Position numbers and translations under genes: made by a program. A stretch of 22,984 nucleotides of DNA from Puniceispirillum sp965657105 (GTDB lineage Bacteria > Pseudomonadota > Alphaproteobacteria > Puniceispirillales > Puniceispirillaceae), in contig NZ_CBFHNB010000035.1 of the NCBI RefSeq assembly GCF_965657105.1, positions 1 to 22,984 on the forward strand. The letters are read 5' to 3'. Below, one piece after another: positions 1 through 7,597 of this stretch (position 1 is its first letter; every line of letters begins with the position of its first letter). The notes beneath the pieces are model-generated. The model was not told the origin of the DNA. It made no database searches and saw only the letters and a list, made by a program, of their open reading frames with translations.

Positions 1-2
1 TG

Positions 3-236
3 TCAAGACCGCGTCTAATGCTTGTAGATGAGCTTTCACTTGGATTAATGCCTAGTGTTGTTGATGAGTGCTACGACGCGTTAAAAAAATTACTATCCGA
101 GGGGATTGCCATAATTCTCGTAGATCAGAATAGTGATGCGTCGATGGATTTCTGTTCGTCAACACTAATTATGGAATCTGGGCATCAAATCTGGTCTGGC
201 GCGTCCCATCAAGCACCAGAGTCATCAATTTATTAA
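3..236 (+). CDS. livF: ABC transporter ATP-binding protein, LivF-like (5'-truncated by the window)
   Basis: Only the last 77 or so codons are present, and the reading frame is open to the window edge. The first residues read SRPRLMLVDELSLGLMPSVV, the Walker B/D-loop block typical of LivF, the ATPase of branched-chain amino acid (HAAT) importers. It is followed by IILVDQN, which matches the LivF VEQN segment with Asp for Glu. LivF energises uptake of Leu/Ile/Val or related amides at the inner membrane. Two things are unusual. The Pro that normally follows the catalytic Glu is Leu (DELS rather than DEPS). The protein also stops soon after the IWSG segment, without the usual LivF ending. The upstream gene context is outside the window, so a diverged paralogue or a decaying copy cannot be excluded. 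Confidence 0.65.
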   Translation, partial: SRPRLMLVDELSLGLMPSVVDECYDALKKLLSEGIAIILVDQNSDASMDFCSSTLIMESGHQIWSGASHQAPESSIY

Positions 237-349
237 GACAGTCAACCAGCAGCAGCCAAAAAATAACTCATTTGCCAAGAAATATCCCATATAATCAGGG
301 GGTAACGGGCATACATTAAGCTATTTTATGAGGTAAAGATAAGGGGGTG

Positions 350-439
350 TGGCGGAGAGACAGGGATTCGAACCCTGGATAGGCTCGCACCTATGCCGGT
401 TTTCAAGACCGGTGCATTCAACCACTCTGCCATCTCTCC
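350..439 (-). tRNA. tRNA-Ser (anticodon TGA)
   Basis: Read on the reverse strand, a complete class II tRNA runs from GGAGAGATGG to an encoded CCA at 350-352. The acceptor arms GGAGAGA and TCTCTCC pair fully. The anticodon stem-loop is ACCGG-TCTTGAAAA-CCGG-like with TGA in the loop, and the T loop contains GGTTCGAATCC. A long variable arm lies between the anticodon and T arms, as expected for tRNA-Ser. It reads UCN serine codons. A good promoter lies immediately upstream on the same strand, and I see no convincing intrinsic terminator downstream. Confidence 0.96.
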
Positions 440-449
440 GTGACTGTGG

Positions 450-478
450 AAGTAACGGAAATAGGGCGTCTGTGTCAA
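450..478 (-). promoter_or_regulatory. Sigma-70-type promoter of tRNA-Ser
   Basis: On the reverse strand a perfect -35 TTGACA (473-478) is followed by a 17-base spacer and a -10-like TTACTT (450-455). Transcription would start near 443, about 4 bases before the mature tRNA 5' end. The -35 and spacing are ideal and the -10 is weak. Confidence 0.6.
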
Positions 479-548
479 TATGCTGAACGCACGTTTTTCA
501 GAAATATTGCAAAAAATGAATAAAATAACGAGGTTCGGATGGTTTCGT

Positions 549-576
549 TTGTTTTCATCCAAAAGCGGACTATATT
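549..576 (+). promoter_or_regulatory. Possible promoter of the RND efflux operon
   Basis: TTGTTT (549-554), a 16-base spacer and TATATT (571-576) resemble a sigma-70 promoter. A start near 583 would leave a roughly 30-base leader before the GTG at 613. The short inverted pair GGATG (537-541) / CATCC (556-560) overlaps the -35 and could be a regulator site, but the arms are only 5 bases. Confidence 0.4.
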
Positions 577-612
577 AAATCGGTTTATTAATCAATATTG
601 GAGACGTTTTTA

Positions 613-2184
613 GTGTGCAGGTTAAATTACAAAGGTTTGTTTCAATATCTGGCAATGTCTGGTCTGCACACAGGTCAATTTGAATTTGTATTACCGCGCG
701 TTTCTTTATTGTTTTTGTTTATCGTCATACAGCCAGCTTACGCGCAGTACGGTGGCCCAAGCACGGTTGAAACAGCACCAGCAGAGAGGCAGGTTCTGTC
801 AAATTTTGCTGATGTGCAAGGGCGCGTAACGTCTGGTGCATCCGATGCTGTTACCGCTTTTACCAATGCCAGGATAAAACTAGCGCCCCTAAAAATTGGT
901 GATTTTGTCAAATCGGGGCAGAAAATTGCGCAGCAAAATACGGATAAGTTAGACGCGCGCCTTACCTTGCTTGAAATAGGCCTCACTGAGGCACAATTGC
1001 GGCATGACGAGATTGACTCTGATCTGCAAGGTGAGCGTAGTTTATTAGAAATTACGAAAGAACAAGCAATATTATTGGCAAGTAAAGCTTCGCGTGCGCG
1101 CGAGCTGGCCAGCGTAAATGCTTTATCTGCTGAAGGCGCTGAAACGGCGCTGAATGCAAGCCTTATCGCGCGCCAACAGGTTTTAACGCGTGAACACGCC
1201 ATTGCTCGCAAAGAGATACAACTTCAGCAATCAAAGACAGCCATGTCGCGCATCAAAACTGATATTCGTCAGCTTAAATCCGATATTTCTGCTACCACAT
1301 TAACAGCTAATAGAAGTGGCCAGATTATCTATCTTACTGATTACAGATCTGGCTATGCACGTGAAGGTGACGTGATTGCCAGGATACTGGATCCGGCGGA
1401 TTTTGAAATCGAAGCCGAAATTCCAGAAAATTTGTTGAAGAATTTTGATCTTTCCAACCAAATTCGAGGTGCGGGTCTTGGCGGTGATAAGATCATGCTA
1501 AAGCCGCGGGTGCTTTTACCTGTTCAAAATGCCCGCACGGGCACCCGGACAATGCGCTTTACCGTTGATGGAGCTTTGCCATCAACATTACAGGCGGATA
1601 ATGTAGTTATAGTTCTGCAGATCCCAACAACGAGCCCGGCACCGGTCGTGACGGTACCAAAAGATGCGGTTCTGCCAGTTTCGAATGGTCATATTGTATA
1701 TGTGTTTGCAGAAGGTAAAGCTGTGCGCACACCAATTAAGCTCGGGAGTGCTGTTGCCGATAGCTTTATAGTGCTGTCAGGTCTTACCGCAGGGCAAGAG
1801 GTTATCATCCGCGGGAATGAACAGCTTTCAGATGGTGAAGCGGTTAAAGAACCCGGTGGCAAGCCATCGGGCAAACCAGATGGAAAAGCCAAACCTAAAG
1901 GTGTTGTATGGACGTTGAAATGGATGTCGCCACGCGGTGAAAGCACAGGCACTTTTATCCAGGGCAAAGAAAAATCCTTTTTTGACGGTGAAGAAGTGAA
2001 GGTTGTAAAAGCGGGCAACAGCGTCAATTTCATTGCTAAAAAAGTTTTACCTTTTGGTGTGATTGACCTTGAGTTTAAGGGTACGGAAAAGGGTGAAGAG
2101 ATGAACGGTGACCTTGTTATTCGTGGCCTTCCAGGTGGCCAAGAGCGAACTATGACATTTTCCGGTAGTAAGGACGCAAACTGA
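613..2184 (+). CDS. RND efflux periplasmic adaptor (HlyD/AcrA-type membrane fusion protein) with C-terminal extension
   Basis: Periplasmic adaptor that should link the RND pump encoded next to an outer-membrane channel. A hydrophobic signal (VSLLFLFIVIQP) ends at PAYA|Q near residue 44. Residues about 55-110 form the first half of the lipoyl/barrel region. Residues about 112-226 are a long Leu/Ala/Glu/Arg-rich alpha-helical hairpin. The barrel then resumes (TANRSGQIIYL, EGDVIARI) and a membrane-proximal domain contains VPKDAVLPV. After a Gly/Pro/Lys linker (about 413-431) comes a roughly 90-residue beta-rich tail not usual in adaptors. The start is uncertain. GTG 613 has GGAG at 600-603 with a 9-base spacer. 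TTG 598 is in frame and longer. ATG 655 gives a more normal 30-residue leader but lacks a ribosome site. Its stop overlaps the next start (TGATG), implying translational coupling. No TolC-type gene is adjacent. Confidence 0.9.
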   Translation: MCRLNYKGLFQYLAMSGLHTGQFEFVLPRVSLLFLFIVIQPAYAQYGGPSTVETAPAERQVLSNFADVQGRVTSGASDAVTAFTNARIKLAPLKIGDFVKSGQKIAQQNTDKLDARLTLLEIGLTEAQLRHDEIDSDLQGERSLLEITKEQAILLASKASRARELASVNALSAEGAETALNASLIARQQVLTREHAIARKEIQLQQSKTAMSRIKTDIRQLKSDISATTLTANRSGQIIYLTDYRSGYAREGDVIARILDPADFEIEAEIPENLLKNFDLSNQIRGAGLGGDKIMLKPRVLLPVQNARTGTRTMRFTVDGALPSTLQADNVVIVLQIPTTSPAPVVTVPKDAVLPVSNGHIVYVFAEGKAVRTPIKLGSAVADSFIVLSGLTAGQEVIIRGNEQLSDGEAVKEPGGKPSGKPDGKAKPKGVVWTLKWMSPRGESTGTFIQGKEKSFFDGEEVKVVKAGNSVNFIAKKVLPFGVIDLEFKGTEKGEEMNGDLVIRGLPGGQERTMTFSGSKDAN

Positions 2185-5100
2185 TGGGGAGTTTGATCAA
2201 GGCTGCCATCGAGCGTCCTGTAGCTGTTCTGGCCTTGGTGTTGCTTGCAATATTGTTTGGTATTGTGGCTATTCGCGACATACCGATTCAGATGAGTCCT
2301 GATATTGAAAAACCAATTCTTGAAGTCAGAGTTAACTGGCCAGGGGCATCTCCTGAAGATATAGACCGTGAGGTTGTGACGCGGTTGGAAGGTGAGTTGG
2401 CCTCGCTTAATGGCGTCGAAGAATTACAATCCCGTTCATCTTTTGGGCGCACACGCATCACCCTGACATATAATGTAAAACAGGATATGGATAAGGCGCT
2501 TGTTTTGCTGCTAAGTCGGTTATCAGCCGTAAATGATTTACCTGATGATGCGCAAACGCCACGCGTAAGAACCTCAAATTCAGATGACAGCCCGATAGCC
2601 AGGCTAGCACTTGTTGCAAAGGATGATAATGAGGTAAATCTTGAAACTTTAGGAGCTTTTCTTGAAACCAATATCATCGATCCCCTAGGGCGCATCGAAG
2701 GCGTAGCCGAGGTTGGTTTTAATGGGGGTGGTCGCTCTGAAATGCGGGTCATTATCGATCCCGATAAACTCATTCAGTATAAATTGACTTTAACCGAAGT
2801 TATCACCGCTTTGCGTTCATCATCATCAATGATGTCCGTTGGTGTGATAACCGAGGGCAAAAGAACCTATGCAGTGCGCACCGAATCCGAGAATTACACG
2901 CCAGATACAGCCGGTAGAATTGTTCTGCGAACCGATGTGTCATCTTCCGGAACGATCGTGCCTATCTTATTGTCGGATGTGGCGTCAGTTGATTTGCGCG
3001 TTCAAAAGCGCACTAGTTTCAGGCGGCTTAATGGTAAAGAGGCCATTATTATTAATGCCTTGCGTGAACAGGGCACCAATGTTGTTACAACAATGCAGCG
3101 TTTGCGCGAAGAAATAGCGGCATTGAACAAGACTGAGTTATCGCCACGTGGCTTAGAGCTTAATCTTGTATATGATGAAACAAAATATATCGAGTCAGCG
3201 ATTGATCTTGTTCAGCAGAACATCTGGATTGGTGGGATGCTGGCACTATTTGTTCTTTTATTGTTCTTACGTTCGTTACTGCCAGCGGCCATCATTTTTG
3301 CGGCCATTCCCGTATCGATTATAGGTACCTTTGTGGCCATTGCAGGTTTGGGTTTGTCAATCAATGTGATCTCGCTTGCCGGATTGGCATTTGCAGTTGG
3401 TATGGTTGTCGATGCTTCGATTGTCAGCCTTGAAAATATATTCCGCTTACGGCAGCGTGGGATGAAAGCTCAGAACGCGGCTTTCTTGGGCGCTCGTCAG
3501 GTCTGGGCGCCTATTCTTGGGTCTGCACTGACGACTGTTTTGGTGTTTGTGCCGATTTTGATGCTTGATCTTCCAGTTGGTCAGTTGTTCAGGGACATTG
3601 GTATTGCCATTTCGGTTGCTGTTCTGATTTCGGTTGTGGTGTCCGTTACCGTAATCCCAGCTCTTGCATCACGGTTGCTTGCTGGGGCAGGTGATAAATA
3701 TGAACGTCTGTTTCCCATTCCGGGCATTGACCATGCGGCACGTTTCTTTTCCAATCTGATTTTGCGCTATGTGCGGGTGACAGTGAAACGTGGATTTATC
3801 GGGGCATTGGTAGTTGTCGCTATTTTGCTATGTACTGGTTTTGCCAGCTATCGCTTTGCCCCACAACTAGACTATCTGCCGGACGGTAATGCCAATTTTG
3901 CTTTTGGACGCATCATCGTACCAGAGGGATATTCGATCGACGAAACCCTGCGTATAGCCGAAAAGATGGAAGCAGCTGCGCGCCCATTATGGGAAGGTAA
4001 TACAGAACAGGGCGGCCCACCTGCCATCGAGCGGTTTTTCTTTGTTGCTTATTCAGGTGGCGCTTTCGCCGGGGCGTCATCGGTTGATCCAAGCCGCGTG
4101 TCTGATCTTCGCATGGTCTTAATGCGCCCTATATTTGACGTTCCAGGCGCCCGGGCCTTTGTTCAACAAGCTTCGTTATTTGGGCGCTCAGTTGGAGGAT
4201 CACGGTCAATTCGGGTTGATATATCCGGAAATAATCGTGACGACATCATGCCCATAGCTTTGGCATTGAACAACGCATTGGAAGCAAAATTTACCCGACG
4301 TGAAGGGAATCAACTTCGTGCCATTCCTAGCCTATCATCAGGGGCGCCACAAATTCGTATCACACCAGATTTAACAGCATTGGCACGTGCTGGCGTTACG
4401 GTTCGAGAATTGTCGGCGGCGGTGGATATTTTTAACGATGGCGCCAATGTTATTGAGGTTCCGATTGAAGGTGAACTTATAGATATGGTGCTGTCTGGCA
4501 AGGAAGCGCAAAATATGAGCGCAGCCGCCCTTAATACGATCCCCATTGTGACCCGTAGCGGAAATATCATTCGCCTTGATCAGTTAGCGAAAATTGACAT
4601 AGTCAGTGCCCCCGGCAACATTAATCGTCTTGGAGGCAAGCAATCTCTGTCCTTGCAGTTACGGCCAAATGAGACGATCACATTAGAGGATGCAGTGCAA
4701 CAGATCGAAACCGAGATATTGCCTGAAATCAATGTCATGGCGCGTGACGCTGGGGTATCTATCTCGTTACGTGGCGCGGCAAGTGCAATGGATCAGACAT
4801 GGAAAGCGATGCAGTCAAATGTTGTAACCGCTATTGTTGTCATTTTCCTGCTAATGGTCATTTTACTTCGCAGCTTTATCATGCCGCTTATTATTTTGTT
4901 AGCTATTCCTGTTGCGGCCGCTGGGGGGATTGGTGGTCTGGCTTTGTTGAATCTATTTGTTCGTCAGCCACTCGATATGCTGACCATGCTTGGTTTTGTG
5001 ATTTTAACAGGTGTGGTAGTCAATAATGCAATATTGCTGATTGAGCAGACCGTGTTGCATTTGCGTGAAGAGGGTTTGTCACCAGCTGATGCCATACTCG

Positions 5101-5345
5101 AAGCTACGCGCAATCGGATACGTCCGATTTTCATGTCGACACTGACATCTTTATTTGGGCTGGTGCCTTTGGTGATTTTCCCTGGAGCTGGATCTGAATT
5201 ATATCGGGGCATTGGTGTGGTGGTGTTTGGAGGACTGGCTTTGTCCACTTTGGCGACATTGCTGATCGTACCGCCGCTACTTGGCATCGCCTTACAGACG
5301 CGTCTGGGACGTAATACGGGGCAGAAAATTGTGATAGATGTATAA
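2184..5345 (+). CDS. RND-family efflux transporter permease (AcrB/HAE-1-like)
   Basis: 1053 residues, the normal size for a trimeric AcrB-type inner-membrane pump. It begins with an N-terminal membrane helix (VLALVLLAILFGIVAI) followed by the hallmark DIPIQMSPDIEKP and WPGASPEDIDREV segments. Two periplasmic loops separate the helix bundles, one at about residues 340-500 and one at about 865-1040. The TM4 motif reads GMVVDASIV (D410, A411), so the second Asp of the AcrB D407/D408 pair is Ala. The TM10 position equivalent to K940 is Asn in VVVNNAILLI (N947). Arg in RNRIRP (R980) corresponds to AcrB R971. Substrate cannot be predicted. The one-base overlap with the adaptor gene and absence of any other pump component define a two-gene operon that must borrow an outer-membrane channel. 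Confidence 0.95.
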   Translation: MGSLIKAAIERPVAVLALVLLAILFGIVAIRDIPIQMSPDIEKPILEVRVNWPGASPEDIDREVVTRLEGELASLNGVEELQSRSSFGRTRITLTYNVKQDMDKALVLLLSRLSAVNDLPDDAQTPRVRTSNSDDSPIARLALVAKDDNEVNLETLGAFLETNIIDPLGRIEGVAEVGFNGGGRSEMRVIIDPDKLIQYKLTLTEVITALRSSSSMMSVGVITEGKRTYAVRTESENYTPDTAGRIVLRTDVSSSGTIVPILLSDVASVDLRVQKRTSFRRLNGKEAIIINALREQGTNVVTTMQRLREEIAALNKTELSPRGLELNLVYDETKYIESAIDLVQQNIWIGGMLALFVLLLFLRSLLPAAIIFAAIPVSIIGTFVAIAGLGLSINVISLAGLAFAVGMVVDASIVSLENIFRLRQRGMKAQNAAFLGARQVWAPILGSALTTVLVFVPILMLDLPVGQLFRDIGIAISVAVLISVVVSVTVIPALASRLLAGAGDKYERLFPIPGIDHAARFFSNLILRYVRVTVKRGFIGALVVVAILLCTGFASYRFAPQLDYLPDGNANFAFGRIIVPEGYSIDETLRIAEKMEAAARPLWEGNTEQGGPPAIERFFFVAYSGGAFAGASSVDPSRVSDLRMVLMRPIFDVPGARAFVQQASLFGRSVGGSRSIRVDISGNNRDDIMPIALALNNALEAKFTRREGNQLRAIPSLSSGAPQIRITPDLTALARAGVTVRELSAAVDIFNDGANVIEVPIEGELIDMVLSGKEAQNMSAAALNTIPIVTRSGNIIRLDQLAKIDIVSAPGNINRLGGKQSLSLQLRPNETITLEDAVQQIETEILPEINVMARDAGVSISLRGAASAMDQTWKAMQSNVVTAIVVIFLLMVILLRSFIMPLIILLAIPVAAAGGIGGLALLNLFVRQPLDMLTMLGFVILTGVVVNNAILLIEQTVLHLREEGLSPADAILEATRNRIRPIFMSTLTSLFGLVPLVIFPGAGSELYRGIGVVVFGGLALSTLATLLIVPPLLGIALQTRLGRNTGQKIVIDV

Positions 5346-5437
5346 ATCCGTCAAAAGACGACAAATTTCGTAAATTTCTGTAATCTGTAGTTGCTCGAAA
5401 ACAGTCTTCCGCATTAGCATATATATGTTGAATAATG

Positions 5438-5459
5438 ATGACATAAATGATGTTGTCAT
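5438..5459. repeat. Operator-like inverted repeat upstream of mltB
   Basis: ATGACA (5438-5443) and TGTCAT (5454-5459) are perfect 6-base inverted arms around a 10-base AT-rich spacer, 41 bases before the mltB start. The size and position suit a dimeric regulator site, but no regulator gene is nearby. Confidence 0.35.
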
Positions 5460-5487
5460 ATCTTAAATTGCAAACAGCTAGACTGGT

Positions 5488-5492
5488 GGGAG
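5488..5492 (+). promoter_or_regulatory. Ribosome-binding site fixing the mltB start
   Basis: GGGAG, inside GGTGGGAG, sits 8 bases before ATG 5501. It selects that codon over in-frame starts at 5447 and 5450, which would put extra residues ahead of an otherwise ideal signal peptide. Confidence 0.65.
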
Positions 5493-5500
5493 CCAAATCA

Positions 5501-6484
5501 ATGACACGTTTCTTTATAGTTGGTTTGGCATCCATATGTTTGCTGTTTGTGCATCCAGCTTTTGCGCAAAGTCAGTCTTTCGAGCAATGGCTAGCCGAAT
5601 TCCGCATTGACGCCAAAGCGCGCGGTATCTCGGATAAGGTTTTTGATGAAGCACTTGGTAACGCTAAACCAATTCCTAGGGTCATAGAGCTGGATCGAAA
5701 TCAACCTGAATTCAAAATGACGTTTGAAGAGTATCTTGGCAAAGTTGTTTCAAAAGCGCGGCAGCGCATTGCCGCCGAAAAAATGATAGAACATGATGAA
5801 ATTCTAACGAAAGTATCCAAAAAATATGGCGTCCAAAAGCGTTTTATCATCACATTCTGGGGTGTTGAAACCAGTTTTGGTCGTTATCTTGGTTCATTCA
5901 ACGTTCCACATTCGTTGGCCACCTTGGCTTATGATGGACGCCGGAGCGCCTATTTTCGCAAAGAACTTCTGAATGCGTTGCAGATACTTGAAGAAGGCCA
6001 TATCACCGCGGCCAATATGAAGGGGTCATGGGCTGGCGCAATGGGACAAAGCCAATTCATGCCATCCAGCTTCTTGTCCTACGCTGTTGACTGGCATGGT
6101 GACGGCCAGCGCGATATATGGGCAACAACTGAAGATGTTTTTGCCTCTACAGCCTATTATCTGTCGCAAGCTGGGTGGCGAGATGACCGGACTTGGGGGC
6201 GCAAGGTTTCAATACCAAAGAACCTTACAATGAATGGCAAGACAGCCATGCAATTGGCTGACGCTAAAACGAATGTGAAGCTTGCAAAATGGGCGTCAGC
6301 AGGTGTGCTGGCTGTTGATGGGTCTGCATTGCCGACCGCAGATTTTAAGGCGCGATTGATCATGCCGTCAGGTTCTGATGGGCCAGCATTTCTTGCTTAT
6401 AGTAATTTCGACTCAATTCTGGCTTGGAATCGTTCGAATTACTATGCTTTGGCCATTGGCCATCTTTCAGACACGTTAAGGTAG
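5501..6484 (+). CDS. mltB: Lytic murein transglycosylase, MltB family (GH103)
   Basis: Periplasmic enzyme that cleaves the MurNAc-GlcNAc bond of peptidoglycan with formation of 1,6-anhydroMurNAc. 327 residues. The start is ATG 5501, chosen for its strong ribosome site. A Sec signal (FFIVGLASICLLFVHPAFA|Q) has no lipobox, so the protein should be soluble or peripheral rather than a lipoprotein like E. coli MltB. The SLT_2 domain covers the rest of the protein. The catalytic Glu is expected in WGVETSFGRYLG (E123). GSWAGAMGQSQFMPSSF and DGQRDIW are diagnostic blocks. There is no C-terminal peptidoglycan-binding domain. It opens the run of envelope genes and lies 18 bases before rlpA. Confidence 0.95.
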   Translation: MTRFFIVGLASICLLFVHPAFAQSQSFEQWLAEFRIDAKARGISDKVFDEALGNAKPIPRVIELDRNQPEFKMTFEEYLGKVVSKARQRIAAEKMIEHDEILTKVSKKYGVQKRFIITFWGVETSFGRYLGSFNVPHSLATLAYDGRRSAYFRKELLNALQILEEGHITAANMKGSWAGAMGQSQFMPSSFLSYAVDWHGDGQRDIWATTEDVFASTAYYLSQAGWRDDRTWGRKVSIPKNLTMNGKTAMQLADAKTNVKLAKWASAGVLAVDGSALPTADFKARLIMPSGSDGPAFLAYSNFDSILAWNRSNYYALAIGHLSDTLR

Positions 6485-6502
6485 TCACTGGATAAATAGC
6501 CC

Positions 6503-7516
6503 ATGATTATGTTTCGATTTTTGTTTGTTGTTTTGCTGGGAGCGTTTTTGCTTCAAGGGTGTACCACCGCCGAGCTTGCTGTTGATCTTTTTAAGAAAAG
6601 CAAGAAAAGCAACACTGCGCAACAGTCCGATAGTGATGGTGTGAACTGGAAAGTTGGCAAGGCTACTAAAGATGGTATTGGTGCTGGAGGGGTAAAGGCT
6701 GCACCCCGTTATAAAATAGGTAATCCTTATCAGGTTGCTGGTATCTGGTATTATCCAGACCGAGACTTAGCTTATGATGAGACTGGTATCGGGTCATGGT
6801 ATGGTGATGAATTTGCCGGTAAATTGACCGCAAATGGTGAGATTTTTGATCCTGAGAGAATAACCGCCGCACATAAAACCTTGCCAATGCCAAGTGTTGT
6901 TCGTGTCACAAATCTTGATAATGGTAAATCACTTGTGGTTCGTATAAATGACCGTGGTCCCTTTGTGGCTGGCCGCATAATAGACCTGTCGCGTGCATCA
7001 GCGCGTCTTATAGGCTATAAAGATAACGGATTGGCGCGCGTTAGAGTGCAGGTGCTTGCCGAACAAAGTCTGCGCCTTGAACAACTTGCTAAAGCCGGAA
7101 AATTTCCTGAACTGTCGGGATTGGCACAAGCCATGCCCGAAACAGACGCGGTTGTTCAGCCTAAGGTGAGCCTGACGACACGATCAAACTCAAAGAAAGC
7201 GAAACCGGCAGATGTGGTTCCGCAATCAGCTATTGAATTGCTAGCAAATGCCCGGGTGGGAGAGGTCATTGAAGTGGCCCCAATAACCACTAATATCTGG
7301 GTGCAGATTGGTGCCTTTCACGCCAAAAGCAATGCGTCAAATGTATTGGCAAAAGTTTCATCAATAGGTGATGGTGAAGTATCCTCGGTTGATAAAGCCG
7401 GGCAGACACTGTACCGCGTCAGACTGGGACCTATTGGCGAAGTTAAAACCGCAGATAAGCTACTTGATAGTGTCGTTAATATGGGCTTCACCGGTGCCCG
7501 TATTATAGTTGACTGA
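6503..7516 (+). CDS. rlpA: Septal ring lytic transglycosylase RlpA, lipoprotein with SPOR domain
   Basis: 337 residues. A lipoprotein signal ends LLQG|C (Cys20), so it should be anchored to the outer membrane. A low-complexity Lys/Ser stretch follows. The double-psi beta-barrel domain lies at about residues 90-190, with GIGSWYGDEFAGKLTANGE, AAHKTLPMPS and NDRGPF (D150) matching RlpA. The last 75 residues are a SPOR domain (IWVQIGAFHAKSNA ... YRVRLGPI), known in this family to bind denuded glycan at division sites. Where tested, RlpA cleaves such stem-less strands. A second Met two codons later (6509) is an equally good start. It sits between mltB and a D,D-carboxypeptidase gene, giving a coherent peptidoglycan-remodelling group. 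Confidence 0.96.
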   Translation: MIMFRFLFVVLLGAFLLQGCTTAELAVDLFKKSKKSNTAQQSDSDGVNWKVGKATKDGIGAGGVKAAPRYKIGNPYQVAGIWYYPDRDLAYDETGIGSWYGDEFAGKLTANGEIFDPERITAAHKTLPMPSVVRVTNLDNGKSLVVRINDRGPFVAGRIIDLSRASARLIGYKDNGLARVRVQVLAEQSLRLEQLAKAGKFPELSGLAQAMPETDAVVQPKVSLTTRSNSKKAKPADVVPQSAIELLANARVGEVIEVAPITTNIWVQIGAFHAKSNASNVLAKVSSIGDGEVSSVDKAGQTLYRVRLGPIGEVKTADKLLDSVVNMGFTGARIIVD

Positions 7517-7597
7517 CAAAATGTTTCATAAGTCATTTTATTGCCACTTTTAATGCGCAATAAACGTAAAATGTTAAATGAGTAAACAGGATTGCTA

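Noticed and set aside
326..562. Reverse-strand 78-residue reading frame
   Set aside because: It runs through the tRNA-Ser gene and its promoter, so it is a shadow of an RNA gene.
738..1211. Reverse-strand 157-residue reading frame inside the adaptor gene
   Set aside because: It is Ser/Arg/Ala-rich with no motifs, and the opposite strand encodes a clear adaptor coiled coil.
5349..5360. CGTC/GACG hairpin after the RND gene as a terminator
   Set aside because: The stem is only 4 base pairs and no T-run follows.
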